Positions 1-6,975 of a stretch of 20,874 bases of DNA are shown piece after piece. Source of the stretch: an uncultured Anaerolineaceae bacterium (GTDB lineage: Bacteria > Chloroflexota > Anaerolineae > Anaerolineales > Anaerolineaceae); contig CALAEB010000544.1 in assembly GCA_937890875.1 (NCBI GenBank), forward strand, positions 1 to 20,874, read 5' to 3'. Position 1 is the stretch's first letter; every line of letters begins with the position of its first letter. The notes under the pieces are model-generated. The model worked only from the letters and a program-made list of their open reading frames with translations, did no database searches and was not told where the DNA came from. Both the position numbers and the translations under genes were made by a program.

Positions 1-1
1 A

Positions 2-1087
2 GATGATCAGGTTGAGACCGTACTGATGCATTTTCTGCGCGGCAGCGGGCTGGATGGCCTGGCCGGGATGCGGCCGCGGGCATTTTTCCCGCAATGGGAG
101 CCGGAAGGGAAGATCCCGCTCATCCGGCCGATTCTGAACGTATGGCGCGCCGAAATTGAAGCCTGGTGCCGGCGCGCCGGTCTGACGCCGATCCAGGATG
201 CGTCCAATTTTGACACGGCTTTTTTCCGCAACCGGCTGCGGCATGACTTGATTCCCGCGCTGGAAAAGGAGTACAGCCCCAAAATCAGGCGTCATATTCA
301 AACGCTGTCCCAAACGGTCAGCGATGATCTGCAAATTCTTGAGACCGTCACAGACGACGCCTGGCGCATCTGCTTCATTCCGGGCGGAAATGAAAAGGAA
401 TCGATCCTTTTAAAACGAACGGAATTCTGCCGCCTGATGCCGGCAATCCGGGCGCGGCTGATCCGCCGCATCTTTTTCCGGCTTTCCCCGGATGTGCGGG
501 ACATCGGGTTTGATTCTGTCATGCGCGTACTTGATTTTATCGCCGGCAGCGAACAAAACAGCAACCAGCCATGGGAGAGAAACCTGTGGGTGGCGCTGGA
601 AGCGGAGACAATTCTGATTTATCAGGAGGGGAAAAGGCCGAATCCGCAGAACTTTCCGCAATTCACGGGAGAGAGCCTGCCCGTCACGATTCCCGGTCAG
701 GTCCCTTTTTCCAGGTGGCAGCTGGATTGCCGGCCCGTCCGAATTGCGGAAGCCGATCTGCCGCGGTTGTACGCCGCAATGAAAGCCGACCGGAATCTGG
801 TGTATCTGGATCTGGATAAAATCAATCCGCCGCTGACATTGAGAACGGCAAAGGAAGGAGAGATATTCCGTCCGCTGGGGCATGGACATCGCCAGAAGCT
901 CTCCGACTTTTGGATCAACGCAAAGATTCCGCAGGCCTACCGAAAAAATTATCCGTTGGTCTATGACCGGAAGGAGCCGATCTGGATTCCCGGCCAACGC
1001 CCGGCTGAGTTCTGCCGGCTCACAGCGAAAACAACCCGCGCACTCTGTCTGACATTGAGCAGCAGCTCTCAAACGGATCCACATTGA
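2..1087 (+). CDS. tilS: tRNA(Ile)-lysidine synthase, 3' part (5' end outside window)
   Basis: TilS uses ATP to join lysine to C34 of the CAU anticodon of tRNA-Ile2, so that it reads AUA codons. The frame is open from base 2 and begins with DDQVETVLMHFLRGSG, the conserved segment that follows the N-terminal PP-loop. The ATP-binding SGGxDS motif must therefore lie upstream of the window. The usual IRPIL and NFDTAFFRNRLRHDLIPALE segments follow. The last ~75 residues match the TilS C-terminal tRNA-binding domain (GEIFRPLGHGHRQKLSDFW, then PLVYDRKEPIWIPGQRP). The stop is followed within 20 bp by a strong hairpin terminator, so no downstream + strand gene is co-transcribed. The internal ATG at 26 lies in the conserved DDQxET helix and is not a real start. 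Family identity is clear; only the N-terminus is missing. Confidence 0.95.
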   Translation, partial: DDQVETVLMHFLRGSGLDGLAGMRPRAFFPQWEPEGKIPLIRPILNVWRAEIEAWCRRAGLTPIQDASNFDTAFFRNRLRHDLIPALEKEYSPKIRRHIQTLSQTVSDDLQILETVTDDAWRICFIPGGNEKESILLKRTEFCRLMPAIRARLIRRIFFRLSPDVRDIGFDSVMRVLDFIAGSEQNSNQPWERNLWVALEAETILIYQEGKRPNPQNFPQFTGESLPVTIPGQVPFSRWQLDCRPVRIAEADLPRLYAAMKADRNLVYLDLDKINPPLTLRTAKEGEIFRPLGHGHRQKLSDFWINAKIPQAYRKNYPLVYDRKEPIWIPGQRPAEFCRLTAKTTRALCLTLSSSSQTDPH

Positions 1088-1105
1088 ACCGGAAACCTCG
1101 CAGAG

Positions 1106-1151
1106 AAAAGAGAAGCGGGAACCTCGGCACCGGGGTTCCCGCTTCTCTTTT
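1106..1151. terminator. Bidirectional intrinsic terminator between tilS and the recombinase-like gene
   Basis: Arms 1106-1127 and 1130-1151 are complementary over 22 positions, with one G-T pair near the tip. The stem has a GC-rich core (GCGGGAACC), an A-run on its left foot and a T-run on its right foot. This is the correct polarity for termination in both directions, and it sits between two convergent genes. Confidence 0.85.
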
Positions 1152-1186
1152 CTTCGCTCATGCCACCAACAATTCGAAATTCGGAT

Positions 1187-1207
1187 GATCCTTTCTGTGA
1201 AAGGATC
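1187..1207. repeat. Perfect 9-bp inverted repeat downstream of the recombinase-like gene
   Basis: GATCCTTTC (1187-1195), a 3-base spacer TGT, and GAAAGGATC (1199-1207) form a perfect hairpin. It lies 22 bp beyond the stop of the - strand gene at 1230 and directly beside an AATTCGAAAT motif (1171-1180). No T-run follows on either strand, so a terminator role is weak. Confidence 0.5.
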
Positions 1208-1229
1208 CCCGCTGTATTTCAAAACGCTG

Positions 1230-2138
1230 TCATTCCACGTATTTTTCCCGCAATTTTTTCAGCTTCATCTGGATTTCCCGCCACTGGATCTTGGAAACGC
1301 CCATTTTGATCCGGATGGCTTCAGGATCGGTGTTGGTATAGTAATCGTGCACAATACTTGTCCACCGGCACATATTAAAAGATAAGTGCTTCGTCAGCCC
1401 GGCAACTTTTCCGATATCTTCCAGAATATATTCGAGCCTGCGCGCCGAACAGTCAAACAACCGTTTTGCCGGGCGGATCTGTTCCAGATATTCCTGATAC
1501 ACCGGGACCCAGTCAAGGGGCAGATCGAGTTTCCGCTCTTTATAACGATTATCCGGCGTTTCATACCGGATATACAAAACCGGGCTATCGGGATCATCCA
1601 GATCGATATGGTTCGGACAAATCCCAAGCGTCTCACTCTTCTTAATCGCCGTCGCCAGCAACAGATAGACCAGTGCCAACGGGCGCGCGTCCGGTTTTTT
1701 CGCAGTACGGAAATCGTTCGCGGCCTGGATAACAAACCGATGCTCTTCGGAAGTAAGGATTTCGGGCAGCGGACTGATGACCGACTTCTGAATAACATCC
1801 TCCGCCGGATCCTCCGATAAAACACCATATGTTTTCAGCCATTTATAAAACGCCTTAATCGAGGTAACCCTGCGGGAATAAGTTTTTGGGCTGCAAGGGA
1901 CCCTCCGCTCGTTATCCATCCAATGCAAAAAAGCGTTAATATCCCGTGTTTTAACCGATCCCACCGTACGGTCCGGAGAAAAATAGGAAGCCATCAATTG
2001 AATATCACTGATGAACGCCTTAATGGTGTTTCCGGTCCGGCCTTCATCGGCAAGATGAATCTCCCACGCATGGATCGCCGTAGGAAAGGAAGAATCTTCG
2101 TTGATAAATTCTCGTACCAATGGTTCAGTTATGTTCAT
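1230..2138 (-). CDS. Degenerate tyrosine-recombinase-fold protein (integrase-like, catalytic residues lost)
   Basis: This intact 302-residue frame has the layout of XerC/D-type site-specific recombinases. An N-terminal SAM-like core-binding domain spans ~residues 20-105 and a catalytic-domain-like region spans ~125-302. Aligning by eye with family motifs, the first catalytic Arg (normally TGLRxSE) is K166 in TAIKKSE. The HxLRH box is NMCRW (N255, R258, W259). The LGH His is V281 in MGVS. The nucleophilic Tyr, expected ten residues after that Gly, is Q290. Only R258 survives of the R-H-R-H-Y set; Y300 near the C-terminus is too far away to be the usual nucleophile. The frame has no stop or frameshift, so the protein is probably kept for DNA binding rather than strand exchange. 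No good Shine-Dalgarno is visible. A -10-like TATACT lies at 2197-2192, with no convincing -35. Confidence 0.85.
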   Translation of the reverse strand: MNITEPLVREFINEDSSFPTAIHAWEIHLADEGRTGNTIKAFISDIQLMASYFSPDRTVGSVKTRDINAFLHWMDNERRVPCSPKTYSRRVTSIKAFYKWLKTYGVLSEDPAEDVIQKSVISPLPEILTSEEHRFVIQAANDFRTAKKPDARPLALVYLLLATAIKKSETLGICPNHIDLDDPDSPVLYIRYETPDNRYKERKLDLPLDWVPVYQEYLEQIRPAKRLFDCSARRLEYILEDIGKVAGLTKHLSFNMCRWTSIVHDYYTNTDPEAIRIKMGVSKIQWREIQMKLKKLREKYVE

Positions 2139-2267
2139 TTCCGGTCTTCAGTACTCTCTGAAAACAAAACGCTGTGATAAGTTGTATTAAAAGTATACAC
2201 GATTATTCTGTTTCTTTCTAAATAGTATTCGTCAATTTCAATAATTCGAAATACGGAAAAAAGATTC

Positions 2268-2314
2268 TGAGATTCTTTTATTTTTGCGCTCCGCGCAAAA
2301 ATAACAGAATCTCA
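2268..2314. repeat. Family-2 long hairpin, copy 1 (GCGC-TCC-GCGC tip)
   Basis: Arms 2268-2289 and 2293-2314 pair at 21 of 22 positions around a TCC loop. The tip (TTTTTGCGC, TCC, GCGCAAAAA) is identical to that of the hairpin at 17768-17818, while the lower stem differs. T-tract before and A-tract after the tip argue against an intrinsic terminator on either strand. TTCGAA palindromes lie on both sides, at 2245-2250 and 2330-2335. Confidence 0.75.
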
Positions 2315-2729
2315 ACTTTCCTCTTTTTGTTCGAAAGAAATCCGCATATTCCGAATTCCTGCGCTGAATTTCAAGCGCCCGAAACGCAAACCGTTTTCTG
2401 AAGTCAAATCCAGTTACGGTATATTTTTAAATACGGCCGCAAAAGAGGCCTTGTCGTTTACACGCTGTTAAAATTTCCGATCCAAAAGTCAGTCCAGCTG
2501 CCGACGGCGTCCGCACAAATTAACAGATGATATCTATTGTACATCAAGCTTCGCAGCATTTGTAAAATTCTGAGATTCAGGCCGGCGATTCGCAATATGA
2601 ACAACAAAAAACAAAATTTCGCCCCGGATTCCAAGTTTCTGCTACAGATGTATCAATCATACCAGCAAACTGCAATAGAATCTTCTCTCCTGATTCGAAA
2701 GGCCGTCTGAATTTCGAATGGCTGATTCC

Positions 2730-2757
2730 TTGACAAATCTTCTCAATCGCGTAAAAT
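2730..2757 (+). promoter_or_regulatory. Sigma-70-type promoter of tRNA-Leu
   Basis: A perfect -35 TTGACA (2730-2735) and a -10 TAAAAT (2752-2757) are separated by 16 bp. The predicted transcription start, about 2764, is some 10 bp before the mature tRNA 5' end. Confidence 0.8.
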
Positions 2758-2773
2758 ACAGAAGTGATTTCAA

Positions 2774-2857
<84 letters not shown>

Positions 2858-2860
2858 CAA

Positions 2861-2885
2861 AACCTTTCGAATGAAAGGTTTTTTT
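2861..2885 (+). terminator. Intrinsic terminator of tRNA-Leu
   Basis: AACCTTTC (2861-2868), loop GAAT, GAAAGGTT (2873-2880) and a run of T's follow the tRNA 3' end by 3 bp. Stem and T-tract have the correct order for the + strand. Confidence 0.85.
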
Positions 2886-2898
2886 ATTTACCGGCCAT

Positions 2899-3050
2899 AA
2901 TTCGAAATAGGGGAATCTTTTTCTATACTTTGGGTTGCCTTCTTTGATCACAGGACTTCAGAATAAGCGTTGGGCGTCAAAAGCATCAAATAATCGGAGA
3001 AAGGGCGTTTGTTGTTCTGTTTCAGTAACTCTACTTTCGCCACTCGAACC
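2899..3050 (+). repeat. Family-1 structured repeat, degenerate copy
   Basis: The left end AATTCGAAATAGGGGAATCT (2899-2918) resembles the left end of the copy at 4593. From about 2974, GCGTCAAAAGC..CAAAT and then GTTTGTTGTTCTG follow the same order as in the other copies. The right hairpin arm and the following conserved block seem to be deleted, leaving CTTTCGCCACTCGAACC as a remnant of the right end. The alignment is by eye with several gaps, so it is less certain than for the other two copies. Confidence 0.45.
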
Positions 3051-3068
3051 CAACATGAATAGAAAACT

Positions 3069-3077
3069 TGGTACACT
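3069..3077 (+). promoter_or_regulatory. Extended -10 element abutting the divIC-like start codon
   Basis: TG-G-TACACT (TG 3069-3070, hexamer 3072-3077) lies exactly 6 bases before the ATG at 3084. The expected transcription start is then the A of the start codon, which fits a leaderless mRNA. No convincing -35 is visible, and there is no Shine-Dalgarno before the ATG. Confidence 0.4.
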
Positions 3078-3083
3078 TAACGC

Positions 3084-3458
3084 ATGAAATTTTGCTGGAT
3101 CACCAAGAAACAAATCTGGATCATCCTCATCGCGCTGGCGGTGGCCGGGCTGCTGATCGACCTGAACACACGAATCAGCACGTTAAAATACCTCACCGAC
3201 CAGAAAGTCACGCTTGAAGCGGACGTGAGCAAACTGGAAGCGACATTGGAAGCCGTATCCGAAAAAATCGACTACGCGAATTCGGACACAGCCGTCGAGG
3301 AATGGGCCAGACAACAGGGGCTGATGATGAAAGAGGGAGACCATGTCATCATTCCGCTCCCGGTGGAAGGGGCGACTCCCGTCCCCAGCGCCACCCCGAC
3401 CGTTGTCCCCACACAGGTTGAAAACTGGCAGGTCTGGCGGGACTTCTTCTTCAAATAA
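3084..3458 (+). CDS. Septum-formation initiator (FtsB/DivIC) family protein
   Basis: This 124-residue single-pass membrane protein probably belongs to the divisome; FtsB/DivIC proteins bridge FtsL and FtsQ/DivIB at the septum. A short basic N-terminus (residues 1-9) precedes one membrane helix (about 10-26). A coiled coil follows (about 28-65), then the family's conserved block EEWARQQGLMMKEGDHVIIPLP (about 72-93). A Pro/Thr/Val-rich linker leads to a short aromatic tail (VENWQVWRDFFFK). The cytoplasmic part is very short, so most of the protein should be extracytoplasmic. There is no Shine-Dalgarno before the ATG, and an extended -10 sits 6 bp upstream, suggesting a leaderless message. folD follows closely on the same strand. 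The family assignment is good, but the exact divisome role cannot be read from sequence. Confidence 0.85.
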   Translation: MKFCWITKKQIWIILIALAVAGLLIDLNTRISTLKYLTDQKVTLEADVSKLEATLEAVSEKIDYANSDTAVEEWARQQGLMMKEGDHVIIPLPVEGATPVPSATPTVVPTQVENWQVWRDFFFK

Positions 3459-3500
3459 TTCCCGATCATAGTCTTTATGAAAGAAACGGTATCATTTTGT

Positions 3501-4373
3501 ATGACAGCTCAAATCATAGATGGTAAACAAATCGCGGGCACGCTCAAAGACAAAATTGCTGCAGCCATAACTGAACGCAGCCATGCCGGGCTGCCGGTTC
3601 CCGGACTGGCCACGGTGCTGGTCGGGAATGATCCGCCGTCACAGATATATATAAAAAACAAAATCAGGACCTGCCAGGAATTGGGGATCCATTCTTTTTC
3701 CCACACATTTCCGGAGGAAACCACCCAGGCGGCACTGGAGGAACTGGTCCTTGCGCTGAACGATGACCCGCTGGTCCATGGAATCCTGATCCAGCTGCCC
3801 CTCCCGCCCCATCTGGACACCTTCCGGCTGCTTTCCCGCATCAATCCCCAAAAAGACGTCGATGGCATCCATCCGATCAACGCCGGACTGCTTTCCCGCA
3901 AAGAGGGCACGCCCTGGTTCATTCCCTGCACACCTGCGGGAATCCTGTATCTGATCCAAACCGTCACGCCGGATATCAGCGGATTGGAAGCTGTCGTCAT
4001 CGGACGATCCGCAATCGTCGGCATGCCCACCGCGCAGCTGCTGTGCCGGCATGACGCTACCGTCACAATCTGCCACAGCAAAACCCGTCAGCTGCCGGAT
4101 ATTTGCCGGCGGGGAGATATCGTGGTGGCTGCCGTCGGCAAAAGCCATCTGGTCAAAGCGGCTTGGATCAAACCCGGTGCGATTGTGATTGACGTCGGAA
4201 TCAACCGCACTCCGGACCTGGCAGATCCGCGCGGATATCATATCACCGGCGACACCGATTTTGAAGCGATCCGCCAAACCGCCAAAGCGATCACCCCCGT
4301 ACCGGGCGGCGTCGGTCCGATGACCATCGCCATGCTGATGCAAAACACGCTCACCGCCGCAATCCGGATTTAG
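3501..4373 (+). CDS. folD: Bifunctional methylenetetrahydrofolate dehydrogenase/cyclohydrolase
   Basis: FolD interconverts 5,10-methylene-THF, 5,10-methenyl-THF and 10-formyl-THF, supplying one-carbon units for purines and formyl-Met. All family signatures are present: SQIYIKNKIRTCQELGI with the catalytic Tyr and Lys, the GILIQLPLP motif, PQKDVDGIHP, PCTPAGI, the NAD(P)-binding VVIGRSAIVGMP, DVGIN, and PVPGGVGPMTIAML near the C-terminus. I chose the ATG at 3501 (MTAQIIDGKQIAG..), which gives the usual ~290 residues and family-like N-terminus. An in-frame ATG at 3477 would add eight residues without homology. Neither start has a Shine-Dalgarno. A TATCAT hexamer at 3490-3495, five bases before 3501, could make a leaderless transcript, as proposed for the gene before it. 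Otherwise folD is co-transcribed with that gene. Confidence 0.95.
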   Translation: MTAQIIDGKQIAGTLKDKIAAAITERSHAGLPVPGLATVLVGNDPPSQIYIKNKIRTCQELGIHSFSHTFPEETTQAALEELVLALNDDPLVHGILIQLPLPPHLDTFRLLSRINPQKDVDGIHPINAGLLSRKEGTPWFIPCTPAGILYLIQTVTPDISGLEAVVIGRSAIVGMPTAQLLCRHDATVTICHSKTRQLPDICRRGDIVVAAVGKSHLVKAAWIKPGAIVIDVGINRTPDLADPRGYHITGDTDFEAIRQTAKAITPVPGGVGPMTIAMLMQNTLTAAIRI

Positions 4374-4421
4374 GATCCGGCAAAGAGCTTAATAATCTAT
4401 ACAAGTATGATGTTTATCCTA

Positions 4422-4450
4422 TTGTCAGACAAGTGATATTGGAGTATAAA
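4422..4450 (+). promoter_or_regulatory. Sigma-70-type promoter upstream of the deaminase cluster
   Basis: TTGTCA (4422-4427) and TATAAA (4445-4450, continuing as TATAAAAT) are spaced by 17 bp. The start point would be near 4457. It could drive the cluster beginning at 4828 or a separate small RNA covering the repeat. Confidence 0.6.
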
Positions 4451-4592
4451 ATACACAGGGAATCAGAAATTCGGGTTGCCGCCAAAAATTCTCCCCTGAT
4501 TGCATCCTTCGGCGAAACCGGAAAACACAATAAAGCGACAGATTCCGGCGGGAAAAACCGAAATCCGGGCTGCCGCCGGAAATGGATTCAGC

Positions 4593-4754
4593 AATTCGAA
4601 ATATGAGAATCTCTATTGGTTAAAGTGCCAAAAGCCAAATTGTCGAAGCGGAATTTATTATTCTGTTTTTTTGGAAAAACCCAAAAAAAAACAGAATAAT
4701 AAATAACTCCTTTTAGAGAATTTTATCCTTTTGACACCGCAATCAAAATTCGAA
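4593..4754 (+). repeat. Family-1 structured repeat, full copy A
   Basis: This repeat shares two blocks with the copy at 12374-12533. A left block (4623-4653) has GTGCCAAAAG and CAAATTGTCGAAGCGGAA; a right block (4718-4737) has AATTTTATCCTTTTGACAC. Between them lies a hairpin with arms about 4653-4674 and 4681-4704 (12 bp TTTATTATTCTG, a T7/A9 tract and a GG/CC tip). GTGCCAAAAG can pair with CTTTTGACAC (4728-4737) as an outer stem with one mismatch, and CTC (4707-4709) can pair with GAG (4716-4718). TTCGAA occurs at both ends (4595-4600, 4749-4754). Confidence 0.7.
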
Positions 4755-4827
4755 TGATTGAAATGGATTGGTCTGAAAAGCGGATATATTCCGGCTTACA
4801 GCAGACTTTCCGGGAAGGAATTAACAA

Positions 4828-6219
4828 ATGGCCACACTGCTCATCAAAAATGCGCTTGTACTTGCCGCAATGGATGACGAACGGCATGAATATAAAAACG
4901 GTGCCTTGTTCGCCCGTGACGGTTTTATCGAAAAAGTAGGACAGACGGCCGATCTGCCGCAGGATGCGGACGAGGTGCTGGATCTTTCGGGGCATGTGGT
5001 TCTTCCGGGACTGATCAATACGCATCACCATTTTGTTCAGACGCTTACCCGTGCGGTTCCGGGAGCGCAGAACTCGAACCTTTTTAACTGGCTGACCACC
5101 CTTTACCCGATCTGGGCAAACCTGACCCCGGAAGATGTCTATATCGCCGCGCAGACCGCCATGGCCGAATTGGCGCTTTCCGGCTGCACCACCGCCTCCG
5201 ATCATCTTTACCTGTTTCCGAACGGTTCCAGACTGGACGATGAAATCGAGGGCGCCCGGCAGGTCGGGCTGCGTTTCCACGCCTCTCGCGGCTCCATGAG
5301 CCTTGGGCAGAGCAAGGGCGGGCTGCCGCCGGATAATGTTGTGGAAGATGAGGACTTTATCCTGTCGGATTCTGTCCGGGTGATCGAGAAATATCATGAT
5401 CCGAAGCCGGGTTCCTTTTTGCAGATCGTTGTCGCGCCCTGCGCACCGTTTAATGTGACCACCGAATTGATGCGCGAAAGCGCAAAATTGGCCCGTCACT
5501 ATGGCGTCCATCTGCACACGCACCTGGCTGAGACCGAGGATGAGGAAAAATTCTGCCTTGAACATTTCGGCATGCGCCCGGTAGACTACATGGCTTCGCT
5601 GGACTGGCTGGGACCGGACGTCTGGTTCGCGCACTCCGTGCACGTAAACCGGGAGGATATCCTGACTTACAAGCGCTGCAGCTGCGGCATTGCGCACTGT
5701 CCATCCTCCAACATGCGCCTGGGATCCGGATTTGCACCGCTGATCGAATATCTGCAGGAAGGGATCCACGTCGGATTGGGAGTGGATGGCTCCGCCAGCA
5801 ACGACAGCTCCCACATGCTGGCCGAAGTTCGCCAGGCGCTGCTGATGGCGCGCCTGCGCGCCGGACTGCAGGGCGCTTCGCTGAGCGGTGAGAACACGCC
5901 AAAATTGATCACCGCGCGCGAAGTGCTGGAAATCGCCACGCGCGGCGGCGCGGCCGTCCTCGGCAGGAGTGATATCGGTTCGCTTGAAAAAGGAAAATGC
6001 GCGGATTTCATTGCCGTGAATGTGGAAAATATTTCATATGCGGGCAGCCAGCATGATCCGCTGGCGTCGCTCGTGTTCTGCCACCCGGGATGGGTGGATT
6101 ACAGTTATGTTCATGGGAAACCGGTCGTATATAACCGTGAACTGGTGACCGTGGATGTAAAAGACATTGTCACCCGACAAAATAAAGCGGCCGCAAGAAT
6201 CGCCGGAGCCGGCAACTGA
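4828..6219 (+). CDS. 8-oxoguanine deaminase-like amidohydrolase (TRZ/ATZ, SsnA-related)
   Basis: This 463-residue member of the amidohydrolase superfamily most likely deaminates a purine-type ring, with 8-oxoguanine to urate as the best family match. Metal ligands are visible: H66 and H68 in NTHHH, H232 in LHTHLAET with catalytic E235, H269 in WFAHSVH, and D320 in GVDGSASND. HHHFVQTLTRA and the NSNLFNWLTTLYPIW stretch are characteristic of the 8-oxoguanine deaminase group. Related TRZ/ATZ enzymes (atrazine chlorohydrolase, guanine deaminase, the SsnA aminohydrolase) cannot be ruled out. The start is well supported by GAAGGA at 4814-4819, eight bases before the ATG. A GntR regulator follows after 12 bp and a knotted carbamoyltransferase lies further on, which suggests a nitrogen-heterocycle catabolic operon. 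The expected location is the cytoplasm; no signal peptide is seen. Confidence 0.88.
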   Translation: MATLLIKNALVLAAMDDERHEYKNGALFARDGFIEKVGQTADLPQDADEVLDLSGHVVLPGLINTHHHFVQTLTRAVPGAQNSNLFNWLTTLYPIWANLTPEDVYIAAQTAMAELALSGCTTASDHLYLFPNGSRLDDEIEGARQVGLRFHASRGSMSLGQSKGGLPPDNVVEDEDFILSDSVRVIEKYHDPKPGSFLQIVVAPCAPFNVTTELMRESAKLARHYGVHLHTHLAETEDEEKFCLEHFGMRPVDYMASLDWLGPDVWFAHSVHVNREDILTYKRCSCGIAHCPSSNMRLGSGFAPLIEYLQEGIHVGLGVDGSASNDSSHMLAEVRQALLMARLRAGLQGASLSGENTPKLITAREVLEIATRGGAAVLGRSDIGSLEKGKCADFIAVNVENISYAGSQHDPLASLVFCHPGWVDYSYVHGKPVVYNRELVTVDVKDIVTRQNKAAARIAGAGN

Positions 6220-6231
6220 CGAGGAGACCGT

Positions 6232-6972
6232 ATGAATCAGCAGAAAACAAATTTAGATAACTTAAGCCTCTTTCAAAGGCTGCACTTTCAACTGGAAAAA
6301 ATTATCGCGGAAACACCGGCCGGTGACCGGTTAAAATCCGAACCGGAACTGGCCGCCAGTCTCGGCGTGTCCCGCGCCACGCTGCGGGAGGCGATGCGCA
6401 GTTTTGAGGGCCAGGGGTTGATCCGCCGGCGTCAGGGAGTCGGTACTTTTGTGGTGGATCACCAGCAAAACATCGAAACCGGGCTGGAAGTCCTGGAGAG
6501 CATTGAGACGCAGGCGCATCGATTGGGACTGGAAGTCAAAATGGGATATCTGGACATCAATAAAATTAACACCGACGCGGACCTGGCGGAGAAACTGCGC
6601 ATCAATGAAAATGAAGAAGCCATCCGCATCTCCCGCGTGATTTGGGTAGCCGACCGTCCGGCGGCTTATCTGATCGACATTCTGGCTCCCGGCATTCTGG
6701 ATGATACGGATCTCAACCAGGGATTCACCGGTTCGGTGCTGGACCTGATCATCAAACGCGGGAAACCGGAACTGTCCCATTCGCAGACTGAAGTCGTCGC
6801 TAGCCCCGCCAGCTCTGAAATCGCGAAAAAAATGCAGCTTCAGCGGGGAGATGTGCTGCTGAAGCTGGAAGCTTACCTGTTTGCCAAGTCGGGCCAGATG
6901 ATCGATTATTCCCAGAGCTACTTCATCCCCGGTTTTATGAAGTTCCAGGTAATCCGTTCGATCGGGAAATAA
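6232..6972 (+). CDS. GntR-family transcriptional regulator (HutC/UTRA subfamily)
   Basis: A 246-residue one-component regulator. Residues ~10-75 form a GntR winged helix-turn-helix: LFQRLHFQLEKII, then the recognition region KSEPELAASLGVSRATLREAMRSFEGQGLI and the wing RRRQGVGTFV. Residues ~90-245 fit a UTRA ligand-binding domain, with ISRVIWVADRPAAYLIDILAP and a C-terminal LLKLEAYLFAKSGQMIDYSQSYFIPG. In this family a small metabolite releases or modifies operator binding. Its place directly after the deaminase (12 bp, GAGGAGA Shine-Dalgarno about 6221-6227) makes the deaminase pathway the likely target. I could not identify an operator palindrome upstream of 4828. The ligand is unknown; a purine or purine breakdown product is only a guess from context. 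Confidence 0.92.
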   Translation: MNQQKTNLDNLSLFQRLHFQLEKIIAETPAGDRLKSEPELAASLGVSRATLREAMRSFEGQGLIRRRQGVGTFVVDHQQNIETGLEVLESIETQAHRLGLEVKMGYLDINKINTDADLAEKLRINENEEAIRISRVIWVADRPAAYLIDILAPGILDDTDLNQGFTGSVLDLIIKRGKPELSHSQTEVVASPASSEIAKKMQLQRGDVLLKLEAYLFAKSGQMIDYSQSYFIPGFMKFQVIRSIGK

Positions 6973-6975
6973 ACT

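Larger units (their letters stand above)
4374..4827 (+). other. Spacer with promoter, short direct repeat and family-1 repeat
   Basis: No protein gene is supported here. The spacer holds a likely promoter (4422-4450), an imperfect 23-bp direct repeat (4467-4489 and 4561-4583, 19 of 23 identical) and the family-1 structured element (about 4593-4754). The Shine-Dalgarno of the next gene is at 4814-4819. A transcript from the promoter would carry a leader of about 370 nt including the repeat. I see no known purine-riboswitch consensus. Confidence 0.6.

Noticed and set aside
410..1222. 270-codon open frame on the - strand opposite tilS
   Set aside because: It lies antisense to a clear tilS, has no domain-like sequence and runs through the terminator; the high GC codon pattern of tilS explains it.
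4500..4706. Small + strand open frame in the spacer before the deaminase gene
   Set aside because: It runs into the family-1 hairpin (the poly-Lys end comes from the A-tract), has no ribosome-binding site and no homology-like features.
4593..4754. Integron attC site or CRISPR repeat
   Set aside because: No GTTRRRY/RYYYAAC core sites at the stem ends, no integron integrase, and only dispersed copies without regular spacers.
4457..4827. Purine riboswitch before the deaminase gene
   Set aside because: The conserved purine-aptamer loop sequences and three-way junction are not visible; the structure present is the dispersed repeat.
4723..5814. 363-codon - strand frame opposite the deaminase gene
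   Set aside because: Antisense shadow of a well-supported amidohydrolase with all metal ligands.
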